Assembly (NCBI GenBank): GCA_964617355.1
Contig: CAZTXP010000156.1
Coordinates: 1 to 14,063, forward strand
DNA: 14,063 bases
DNA from: CAZTDU01 sp964617355
GTDB lineage: Bacteria; Pseudomonadota; Gammaproteobacteria; Burkholderiales; SG8-39
Direction of reading: 5' to 3'
Position numbers and translations under genes: made by a program. The notes beneath the pieces were generated by a model. It worked only from the letters and a program-made list of their open reading frames with translations. It was not told the origin of the DNA and ran no database searches. Shown here piece by piece: positions 1 to 5,588 of this stretch; position 1 is the stretch's first letter, and each line of letters begins with the position of its first letter.

Positions 1-210
1 ACCGAGCGCGTCGGCCCCGACACCTGCTTCATCCCGTTCCACTTCTCCGGCTGGTGGATGGGCGAGGACATGCTCGCCTACTACCCGGACGGGGCGGCCC
101 CGATCGTGCGCGGCGAGGCGGTGAACACCGCCACCACGTACGGCTACGACCGCGTGACGATGATGCAGGAAACCAAGACGACGCTTTGCCCGGTCGAGAA
201 GTGGGCATAA
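1..210 (+). CDS. fdhA: formate dehydrogenase catalytic (alpha) subunit, C-terminal fragment
   Basis: The window opens inside this gene: frame 1 is open from base 1 to the TAA at 208-210 and gives the last 69 residues. They contain CFIPFHFSGWW, GEAVNTATTYGYDRVT and end in TLCPVEKWA. This resembles the C-terminal molydopterin-dinucleotide-binding cap of large formate dehydrogenases of the Fdh3 type, which oxidise formate to CO2 at a Mo- or W-bis-pterin centre. The call rests mainly on position: the next gene, 10 bases on, is a clear formate dehydrogenase Fe-S subunit and the cytochrome b subunit follows. The active-site Cys or Sec, the N-terminal Fe-S motif and any Tat signal lie outside the window, so selenium use and export cannot be judged. 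Confidence 0.85.
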   Translation, partial: TERVGPDTCFIPFHFSGWWMGEDMLAYYPDGAAPIVRGEAVNTATTYGYDRVTMMQETKTTLCPVEKWA

Positions 211-220
211 GGAGACCGCG

Positions 221-865
221 ATGGCCCGGATGAAATTCCTCTGCGACGCCGAGCGCTGCATCGAGTGCAACGGCTGCGTCACCGCCTGCAAGAACGAGAA
301 CGAGGTGCCGTGGGGCGTGAACCGCCGCCGCGTCGTCACGATCAACGACGGCGTGGTCGGTGCCGAGAAGTCGATCTCGGTGGCGTGCATGCACTGCTCC
401 GACGCGCCGTGCATGGCGGTCTGCCCGGTGGACTGCTTCTACCGCACGGACGACGGCGTCGTGCTGCACGACAAGGACCTGTGCATCGGCTGCGGCTACT
501 GCTTCTACGCCTGCCCGTTCGGCGCGCCCCAGTTCCCGCAGGCGGGCGCCTTCGGCATGCGCGGCAAGATGGACAAGTGCACGTTCTGCAACGGCGGCCC
601 GGAAGTCGACCGCTCGGAGGCCGAGTTCAAGAAATACGGCCGAAACCGCCTCGCCGAGGGCAAGCTCCCGGCCTGCGCGGAGATGTGCTCCACCAAGGCA
701 CTGCTCGGCGGCGACGGCGACGTCGTGGCCGACATCTTCCGCGAGCGCGTTGCGCGCCGCGGCACCAAGGGCGCCGAGGCCTGGGGCTGGGGTTCGGCCT
801 ACGGCCAGCCGTCCAAGGGAGGAACGGCGGGCGGCGCCGCGCCGGCGGCGGGAGGCAAGTCGTGA
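221..865 (+). CDS. fdhB: formate dehydrogenase iron-sulfur (beta) subunit
   Basis: 214 residues. It passes electrons from the catalytic subunit to the cytochrome b subunit through four [4Fe-4S] clusters. All 16 ligand cysteines are visible: C13/16/19/23, C56/59/64/68, C88/91/94/98 and C120/123/152/156. This is the DMSO-reductase/FdnH-type four-cluster ferredoxin pattern. The protein is shorter than E. coli FdnH (294 residues) and lacks its C-terminal membrane helix. It ends instead in a Gly/Ala-rich tail (residues about 200-214), as in Fdh3-type beta subunits. The ATG at 221 has a strong ribosome binding site, AAGGAG at 209-214, overlapping the end of the upstream gene. The stop (863-865) overlaps the GTG start of the next gene. 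Near certain as a formate dehydrogenase beta subunit. Confidence 0.95.
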   Translation: MARMKFLCDAERCIECNGCVTACKNENEVPWGVNRRRVVTINDGVVGAEKSISVACMHCSDAPCMAVCPVDCFYRTDDGVVLHDKDLCIGCGYCFYACPFGAPQFPQAGAFGMRGKMDKCTFCNGGPEVDRSEAEFKKYGRNRLAEGKLPACAEMCSTKALLGGDGDVVADIFRERVARRGTKGAEAWGWGSAYGQPSKGGTAGGAAPAAGGKS

Positions 866-1113
866 GCCGCGCCGCGCTCGTCGCGGCCGTCGCTGCTGCT
901 TTCCTCGCGGGCTGCATGGAGGTCGAGCAGGCCTCCAACCCCGGCGTGAAGCAGGCCGGGCAGACGGTGAAGCGAGATACCAAGCCGTGGGACAACACGC
1001 CGCTCGCGAAGGACCAGGGCCCGCAATGGACCAAGGGCGACAAGACGACCTGGGAGACGCAACTCAAGAACCGCCAGCTCAGCCAGCACGAGCACAAGCG
1101 GATCTACCAGTAA
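862..1113 (+). CDS. small lipoprotein in the formate dehydrogenase operon
   Basis: 83 residues if started at GTG 862, whose GTGA overlaps the fdhB stop. A GGGAGG ribosome binding site lies at about 850-855. The first 17 residues form a hydrophobic signal ending in the lipobox L15-A16-G17-C18, so Cys18 should be lipidated. The mature part (about 65 residues) is hydrophilic, rich in Lys, Gln, Asp and Trp (KPWDNT, QGPQWTKGDKTTWE), ends in HEHKRIYQ and has no further cysteine. I do not recognise a family. Its tight place between the Fe-S and cytochrome b genes suggests an accessory or assembly lipoprotein of the periplasm-facing enzyme, which is inference. The longer open frame upstream (from 265) is only a shadow of fdhB. 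Confidence 0.8.
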   Translation: MSRAALVAAVAAAFLAGCMEVEQASNPGVKQAGQTVKRDTKPWDNTPLAKDQGPQWTKGDKTTWETQLKNRQLSQHEHKRIYQ

Positions 1114-1138
1114 GTCGCCGCGCCAGCCGGAGACCGAG

Positions 1139-2236
1139 ATGAATCGATGGATCCAGGGTGTCCTGCTCGCGGCGACGCTGACGGCCGCGGGCGCGGCGTT
1201 CGCGCAGGCGCAGCCGGCCGCGCCGGCGCCTGCCGGAGACAGCGCCCAGCAGCAGCGCCAGCGCACGGTCGAGCAACCCGGCAACAACGCGCCGGTGTGG
1301 CGCGAGGTGCGCTCAGGGCAGGAGAACTACACCAGCATTCCCGGACGCGAGACCGGCGTGCTGGTGCAGCCGCAGGCCCGCTTCCCGGGCCAGGAAACCA
1401 TGTCCACCGCGGGCGAGGCCTGGCGGAAGTTCCGTAACGGCCCGGTCACCTTCGCGGGCGGCTGGATCCTCGTGCTCGCGCTGCTCGGCATCGCCGGCTT
1501 CTACCTCCTGAAGGGCCCGCTCAAGCTGCACGAGCCGCTTACCGGCCGCCTGATGCAGCGCTTCTCGCTCGCCGAGCGCTGGGCGCACTGGACCATGGCA
1601 ATCAGCTTCTGCACGCTGGCGGTCACGGGCCTCACGATCCTCTTCGGCAAGCACCTGCTGCTGCCGATCCTCGGGCACCAGCTGTTCGCGTGGTTCACGC
1701 AGCTGTCGAAGAGCCTGCACAACTTCCTCGCGCCGCTGTTCATCGCGAGCCTCGTGGTGTTCATCGCGATGTACGTGAAGGACAACATGCCCGAGAAGGG
1801 CGACCTCGCGTGGTTCAAGGGCGCGGTCGCGATGTTCCTGAAGGGCCAGCACGTGCCCTCCGGGCGCTTCAACGCGGGCGAGAAGGCCTACTTCTGGATC
1901 GGCGTGGTGGCGCTGTGCTGCGTGCTGAGCGTCTCGGGGCTGGTGATGCTGTTCCCGAACTTCGAGCAGCTGCGCACCACCATGCAGCAGGTGAACGTGG
2001 TGCACTCGGTGGCCGCCATCTGCATGTGCCTGCTCGCGTTCGGACACATCTACGTCGGCACGATCGGCGTCGAGGGCGCATACCGCAACATGCGCGACGG
2101 CGTCACCGACGAGACCTGGGCCAAGGAGCACCACGAGCTCTGGTACAACCAAGAGAAGGCCAAGGGCGGCGCCGCGCCGGCCGCCTCGGGCGGCGGGGCC
2201 GCGCCGGTTCCCAGCGCGCCTCGCGCGCTCCAATAG
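1139..2236 (+). CDS. fdhC: formate dehydrogenase cytochrome b556 (gamma) subunit
   Basis: 365 residues. Di-haem membrane subunit that takes electrons from the Fe-S subunit and reduces quinone. Residues 1-24 are a signal peptide ending AQAQ. A Pro/Gln-rich periplasmic stretch follows (about 25-100), then an extra helix at about 106-124. The FdnI-like four-helix core includes LAERWAHW (His150), KSLHNFLAP (His194) and VVHSVAAICMCLLAFGH (His289, His303), the likely haem ligands. The extended N-terminus is usual for the gamma subunits of about 330-390 residues in proteobacterial operons, compared with the 217 residues of E. coli FdnI. The Ala/Gly/Pro-rich C-terminal tail (about 342-362) resembles that of the beta subunit. 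The start is ATG 1139 with GGAG at 1129-1132, 25 bases after the lipoprotein gene. Confidence 0.93.
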   Translation: MNRWIQGVLLAATLTAAGAAFAQAQPAAPAPAGDSAQQQRQRTVEQPGNNAPVWREVRSGQENYTSIPGRETGVLVQPQARFPGQETMSTAGEAWRKFRNGPVTFAGGWILVLALLGIAGFYLLKGPLKLHEPLTGRLMQRFSLAERWAHWTMAISFCTLAVTGLTILFGKHLLLPILGHQLFAWFTQLSKSLHNFLAPLFIASLVVFIAMYVKDNMPEKGDLAWFKGAVAMFLKGQHVPSGRFNAGEKAYFWIGVVALCCVLSVSGLVMLFPNFEQLRTTMQQVNVVHSVAAICMCLLAFGHIYVGTIGVEGAYRNMRDGVTDETWAKEHHELWYNQEKAKGGAAPAASGGGAAPVPSAPRALQ

Positions 2237-2241
2237 TGCCC

Positions 2242-2253
2242 CGCGTGCACGCG
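2242..2253. repeat. 12-bp perfect palindrome between fdhC and the small exported protein gene
   Basis: CGCGTGCACGCG is self-complementary over 12 bases in the 35-base gap after the fdhC stop. It could be a small RNA fold or a protein site, but GC-rich palindromes arise easily in this genome. No function is assigned. Confidence 0.3.
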
Positions 2254-2271
2254 ACTGACGGAGGAAGGATC

Positions 2272-2523
2272 ATGAGACAGATCGGAATCGCGCTCGCCAT
2301 CGCCGGCGGGCTGCTCGTCGGCACGCTCGCCGCGCATGCCAAGCTGCCGGCTGCGCCGGCCAAGACGGATGCCGAGAAGGCCGCGGATGCCGAGAAGGCC
2401 GCCGCGGCGAAGGCCAAGGAAGCGGAGCTGAACGCGAAGGCAGTCGACAAGGCCGTCGCGAACTACAAGAAGAACAAGGGCATCGCCGACCCGGCCCCGC
2501 AGGCCGTGGCGAAGAAGAAGTAA
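2272..2523 (+). CDS. small exported Lys/Ala-rich protein
   Basis: 83 residues. Residues 1-23 form a clear signal peptide ending AHA before KLPAAP. The mature part is about 60 residues, nearly all Ala, Lys, Glu, Asp and Pro, predicted helical, and ends in KKK. A tandem duplication of 18 bases (2368-2385 and 2386-2403, one mismatch at the last base) encodes DAEKAA twice at residues 33-44. There are no cysteines, histidines or motifs after the signal. ATG 2272 has a strong GGAGGAAGG site at 2260-2268. It sits between the cytochrome b subunit and sodC on the same strand and so is probably the next gene of the operon. I do not recognise a family; a small periplasmic partner of the formate dehydrogenase is inference. 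Confidence 0.75.
   Translation: MRQIGIALAIAGGLLVGTLAAHAKLPAAPAKTDAEKAADAEKAAAAKAKEAELNAKAVDKAVANYKKNKGIADPAPQAVAKKK
2368..2403 (+). repeat. 18-bp tandem direct repeat inside the small exported protein gene
   Basis: GATGCCGAGAAGGCCGCG is followed directly by GATGCCGAGAAGGCCGCC, encoding DAEKAA twice. A two-copy, in-frame duplication that could change copy number between strains. Confidence 0.85.
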
Positions 2524-2527
2524 CGGC

Positions 2528-3043
2528 ATGCGCCGCCTTGCGCTGCTGGCCGTCGCCGCTGCGCTCGCCGCCTGCCAGACCGTCCCGGACAACGCGCCGC
2601 GCGCCAGCGCGAACCTGCAGCCCACCAAGGGCAGCACCGTGAAGGGCACCGTCACGTTCGTCGAGGCGGGCGGCAAGGTGCGCGTCTCTGCCAGCGTCTC
2701 GGGCCTGAAGCCGAACGCGCAGTTCGGATTCCACATCCACGAGGCCGGCGATTGCAGTTCCGGCGACGGGATGAGCGCCAAGGGGCACTTCAATCCCTAC
2801 GGCAAGCCGCACGGCCACCACGGCACCGCCGAGCGCCACGCCGGCGACATGCCGAACCTGCAGTCGGACGCGAACGGCAACGCCAGCCTCACGGCCGAGC
2901 TCGATGTGATTACCGTGCAGGCCGGCCCGGCCAGCATCGTTGGTCGCGGCCTGATCGTGCACGTGCAGCCGGACGACTACACCTCGCAGCCGGTGGGCAA
3001 CGCAGGCGCGCGCAGCGCCTGCGCGGTGATCCACAGAAGCTAG
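2528..3043 (+). CDS. sodC: Cu/Zn superoxide dismutase, lipoprotein form
   Basis: 171 residues. It converts superoxide to oxygen and peroxide in the periplasm. The signal ends in lipobox L13-A14-A15-C16, so the enzyme should be anchored by lipid. The SodC signatures are intact: FHIHEAGDC (Cu ligands His69, His71), HFNPYGKPHGHH (bridging His87, Zn ligand His95), HAGDMPN (His104, Asp107), GLIVHVQPDDY (Cu ligand His145) and NAGARSACAVI with the active-site Arg162. Cys76 and Cys165 would form the conserved disulfide. Family and residue roles come from established SodC knowledge. It starts 4 bases after the preceding stop with only a weak AAGAAG upstream, which points to translational coupling. It may shield an oxygen-sensitive exported dehydrogenase, which is inference. 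Confidence 0.95.
   Translation: MRRLALLAVAAALAACQTVPDNAPRASANLQPTKGSTVKGTVTFVEAGGKVRVSASVSGLKPNAQFGFHIHEAGDCSSGDGMSAKGHFNPYGKPHGHHGTAERHAGDMPNLQSDANGNASLTAELDVITVQAGPASIVGRGLIVHVQPDDYTSQPVGNAGARSACAVIHRS
3001..3023 (+). terminator. strong hairpin at the 3' end of sodC (possible terminator element)
   Basis: CGCAGGCGC (3001-3009) pairs perfectly with GCGCCTGCG (3015-3023) around a 5-base loop, about 18 bases before the sodC stop. No T-run follows. sodC and the DUF1330 gene converge with a 1-base gap, so any termination or 3'-end signal must lie inside coding sequence. This is the best candidate for the plus-strand transcript. Confidence 0.35.
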
Positions 3044-3044
3044 G

Positions 3045-3332
3045 TCAGGCGCCTTCGACGAGCACCAGCTTCGCGTTCGCGGCCTTCAGCCGGATCGCGA
3101 GCGCGGGCGCGTATTCGGGCGACGCGTACCACGCCTGCGCGCGCTCCATCGACGGGAACTCCAGCACGACCAGGCGCGCCGGCTTCCAGTCGCCTTCCTT
3201 CACGTCCGTGGCGCCGCCGCGCACGAGGAAGCGTCCGCCGTACTTTTCCAGCGTGGCGGGCACGAGCTTGCGGTAGTCGTCGTAGGCCTTCGGGTCGGTG
3301 ACGTTCACTTCGACGACGGCATAGGCGGGCAT
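3045..3332 (-). CDS. DUF1330 family protein
   Basis: 95 residues. Matches the DUF1330 family, a small dimeric alpha/beta-barrel fold of the ferredoxin-like type: MPAYAVVEVNVTDPKAYDDY at the start, YGGRFLVRGG at about 31-40, and the PSMERAQAWYASPEYAP stretch near 60-76 typical of the family. The biochemical role of the family is unknown. The start has a strong AGGAGAA site 7 bases upstream. It lies 24 bases downstream of chrA on the same strand and is probably the last gene of the chromate operon. Its stop is 1 base from the convergent sodC stop. A link to chromate or oxidative stress is inference from position only. Confidence 0.88.
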   Translation of the reverse strand: MPAYAVVEVNVTDPKAYDDYRKLVPATLEKYGGRFLVRGGATDVKEGDWKPARLVVLEFPSMERAQAWYASPEYAPALAIRLKAANAKLVLVEGA

Positions 3333-3356
3333 GCGGTTCTCCTGGGTTTCGACGCG

Positions 3357-4697
3357 TCAGGGTACGAGGCCCGCGGCCCCGAGCGCAAGCCCCGCGACCG
3401 CCGCGCCGGCCACCGTCTCCATGATGCCGCGCTTGAAGCGGAAGAGAGCCAGCGCCGCGACGAGGCCGACGACCGCCGCCGGCCACTCGAAGCGGCCGCC
3501 CCAGCCCTGCGGCCACAGCACGTGCCACGCGAAGAACAGGGCGAGATTCAGTATCACGCCCACCACGGCCGCGGTGATGCCGGCGAGCGGCGCAGTGACC
3601 CGCAGGTCGCCGTGCGTGGATTCCACGAGCGGCCCTCCCGCGAGGATGAAGACAAAGGACGGCAGGAAGGTGAACCACGTCACCACGCACGCGGCCGCCG
3701 CACCGGCCATGAAGCGCGCCTCGGGACCGAACAGCGCCTGCGTCCAGCCGCCGACGAAGCCGACGAAGGCCACCACCATGATGAGCGGCCCCGGCGTGGT
3801 CTCGCCGAGCGCGAGGCCGTCGATCATCTGCAGCGCGGTCAGCCACTGGTAGTGCTCGACCGCGCCCTGGTAGACGTAGGGCAGCACCGCGTACGCGCCG
3901 CCGAAGGTGAGCAGCGCCGCCTTGGTGAAGAACCAGCCCATGCGCGCGAGCGTCGAGTCCCATCCCCCTGCGGCGACGAGCGCCGCCATCGGCAGGGCCC
4001 ACAGCAGCAGCCCAGCGGCGACCACGGCGGTGAGCTTCCCGGGCGAGAAGCGCGCGTGCGGCGGCGTCGGGGTCGCGTCGTCGATGATCGCCGGGCCGTA
4101 GTCCTTCTTCGAGGCTGCGTGGCCGCCGCCTGCCGCGAACTTTGCCGGCGCCACGCGGCCACCGATGTAGCCGACGAGCGCCGCGGCGAGCACGATCAGC
4201 GGGAACGGCACGTCGAGCGCGAAGATCGCCACGAAGGCCGCGGCCGCGATCGCCCAGTGCCAACCGTTCTTCAGGGCTCGCGAGCCGATGCGCCACGCGG
4301 CGTGCAGCACGATCGCGGTGACCGCCGGCTTGATGCCATAGAACACCGCCGCCACCCAGCGGATCTCGCCGAAGGCCAGGTAGACCCACGTCAGCGCGAT
4401 CAGGATGAAGAGCGAGGGCAGCACGAACAGCCCGCCCGCGACGATGCCGCCCCAGGTCCGGTGCATCAGCCAGCCGATGTAGGTCGCGAGCTGCTGCGCC
4501 TCCGGGCCGGGCAGCACCATGCAGTAGTTGAGCGCGTGCAGGAAGCGGTTCTCGCTGATCCAGCGCCGGCGCTCGACCAGCTCCTGGTGCATCACCGCGA
4601 TCTGGCCCGCCGGGCCGCCGAAGCTGATGAAGCCGAGCTTCAGCCAGAAGCGGAAGGCCTCGGCGAAGGAGATGCCGTGGTTCCCGGGCGCGTTCAT
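3357..4697 (-). CDS. chrA: chromate transporter ChrA
   Basis: 446 residues, the full-length two-domain form of the CHR family. It exports chromate and so lowers cellular Cr(VI). The N-terminal half has KLGFISFGGPAGQIA (about 20-34) and LPGPEAQQLATYIG (about 62-75). The C-terminal half repeats the pattern as LLTFGGAYAVLPYV and GETTPGPLIMVVAFVG. These FGG and PGP motifs are the hallmarks of the family. About ten to twelve hydrophobic helices are visible, with a hydrophilic linker (KKDYGPAIIDDATPTPPHARFSPGK) between the halves, at about 200-225. The start ATG overlaps the stop of the upstream chrB-like gene as ATGA (4694-4697), so the two are translationally coupled. The frame stays open far upstream, but the domain boundary and overlap support this start. 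Confidence 0.95.
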   Translation of the reverse strand: MNAPGNHGISFAEAFRFWLKLGFISFGGPAGQIAVMHQELVERRRWISENRFLHALNYCMVLPGPEAQQLATYIGWLMHRTWGGIVAGGLFVLPSLFILIALTWVYLAFGEIRWVAAVFYGIKPAVTAIVLHAAWRIGSRALKNGWHWAIAAAAFVAIFALDVPFPLIVLAAALVGYIGGRVAPAKFAAGGGHAASKKDYGPAIIDDATPTPPHARFSPGKLTAVVAAGLLLWALPMAALVAAGGWDSTLARMGWFFTKAALLTFGGAYAVLPYVYQGAVEHYQWLTALQMIDGLALGETTPGPLIMVVAFVGFVGGWTQALFGPEARFMAGAAAACVVTWFTFLPSFVFILAGGPLVESTHGDLRVTAPLAGITAAVVGVILNLALFFAWHVLWPQGWGGRFEWPAAVVGLVAALALFRFKRGIMETVAGAAVAGLALGAAGLVP

Positions 4698-5458
4698 CGG
4701 GCCTGTCCCTCGCACGTGCGGTAGAGCGCGTCGTACATCACCTTGCCGTGCCGGAGCATCTCGTGGTCGTCGCCGATGTTCGCCGACAGTCCCCGGGAGA
4801 GCGCGAGCAGGCCCGCGCTCTCGGGCGCGAGGTCGAGGCGACCGGTATCGGCGCCGCGCACGATGGTCGCCAGCCGGTCGAGCGCCGGGTCTCGGAGACG
4901 GTGGAAGGCGACGAAGGCGTCGAAGCTGCAGCGCTCGCCGTCGTGCGTGAACTCGACGCCGTCGACGTCGTAGGGAACGGCATCGCGCTCCGCTGCGATG
5001 CGCCGCACGTCCTTCGCCGGCACGTAGAGGAATTCCGCTTGCGGATCGATGAAGCGCGCGACCAGCCATGGGCACGCAATGCGGTCCACCTTCGGCCGCT
5101 CGCGCGTGATCCAGCGTGTCGAGGCGCCCGCGGGCTTGCCGAAGAGCGCGCCGCCGACGGCGCGCCAGCCCTCGATGCCGCCGTCGAGGTAGCGCGCCTC
5201 GCGCCCGGCGCTGCGCAGCGCCGCGGCGGCGCCTTGGCTCACCTCGTGTCCATGTACGCAGTAGACGACCACGAGCGAAGCACCGGGGAGCGACGATGCC
5301 CATTCGGATGCGCGCTCGGGATCGCGCCGCAGCGCGCCGCGCACGAGGTCGCTCGCCTCGAGGAAGCGCGCATTGCGCCGCACGTCGACGACGATCGGCG
5401 GATCGGTGGATTCGAGGGCTTGCCGCAACTCGGCGGCGGAAATGCTGGACGCGTCCAT
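4694..5458 (-). CDS. chrB: rhodanese-ChrB fusion (sulfurtransferase/chromate resistance protein)
   Basis: 254 residues. Residues about 8-105 are a rhodanese domain: IVVDVRRNARFLEASDLV, then the loop YCVHGHEVSQ with catalytic Cys67, and YLDGGIEGW at about 90-98. Residues about 113-250 match the ChrB C-terminal domain (STRWITRERPKVDRIACPWL, FIDPQAEFLYVP, GVEFTHDGERCSFDAF, HEMLRHGKVMYDALYR). The usual ChrB N-terminal part is absent and replaced by the rhodanese. The architecture is known from annotated genomes; the role of the sulfurtransferase part in chromate handling is not settled. ATG 5458 was chosen because GGGAG lies about 8 bases upstream and the rhodanese fold begins there. The longer frame (to 5596) adds a basic, low-complexity N-terminus. 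It is coupled to chrA by an ATGA overlap. Confidence 0.9.
   Translation of the reverse strand: MDASSISAAELRQALESTDPPIVVDVRRNARFLEASDLVRGALRRDPERASEWASSLPGASLVVVYCVHGHEVSQGAAAALRSAGREARYLDGGIEGWRAVGGALFGKPAGASTRWITRERPKVDRIACPWLVARFIDPQAEFLYVPAKDVRRIAAERDAVPYDVDGVEFTHDGERCSFDAFVAFHRLRDPALDRLATIVRGADTGRLDLAPESAGLLALSRGLSANIGDDHEMLRHGKVMYDALYRTCEGQAR
5447..5456. repeat. GGACGCGTCC palindrome, copy 1 (at the chrB start codon)
   Basis: A perfect 10-base palindrome that begins at the last base of the chrB start codon. An identical copy lies at 5500-5509, 53 bases away in the leader, on the other side of the ribosome binding site. The pair could be operator sites or RNA-pairing elements; function is inferred only from repetition and position. 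Confidence 0.4.
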
Positions 5459-5499
5459 GCGCTCTCCCGTATGAGGTTCGGAGCAATGCCGCAGAACTT

Positions 5500-5509
5500 G
5501 GACGCGTCC
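5500..5509. repeat. GGACGCGTCC palindrome, copy 2 (chrB leader)
   Basis: The second copy of the 10-base palindrome at 5447-5456. On the minus strand both copies are followed by A, so the shared word is GGACGCGTCCA. Confidence 0.4.
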
Positions 5510-5517
5510 GCGTCGAA

Positions 5518-5578
5518 CCCGCCGGGTGGCGGGACGGGGAGCCTGCATCCCCGGGAGCCGCGAGGATGCGCGTCCCCG
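5518..5578 (-). other. structured intergenic region upstream of chrB (two stem-loops)
   Basis: In the 130-base gap 5459-5588, CCCGCC (5518-5523) pairs with GGCGGG (5528-5533) around a 4-base loop. A longer imperfect stem pairs CGGGGA (5535-5540) with TCCCCG (5573-5578) and GCATCC (5545-5550) with GGATGC (5564-5569). Neither is followed by a T-run in either direction. It may attenuate read-through from the upstream regulator gene or form a leader for chrB. No clear promoter could be picked out in the gap. Confidence 0.35.
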
Positions 5579-5588
5579 CCCGAGCGTG

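Noticed and set aside
265..1113. 282-codon plus-strand frame as one gene covering fdhB and the lipoprotein
   Set aside because: Only the last 83 codons make sense (signal and lipobox). The rest is the wrong frame of the Fe-S subunit.
3040..4389. Minus-strand open frame of 449 codons across chrA and DUF1330, and the upstream extension of the chrA frame to 5486
   Set aside because: Both are off-frame readings of chrA, chrB and DUF1330. The translations are low-complexity Arg/Ala/Gly and lack any domain, while the frames chosen give complete families.
5459..5588. Missed small gene encoding a peptide in the gap upstream of chrB (in frame with chrB back to 5596)
   Set aside because: The frame gives an Arg-rich, low-complexity stretch with no ribosome site at its start, and the DNA holds stem-loops. 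It looks like leader sequence, although a longer N-terminus of the rhodanese protein cannot be fully excluded.
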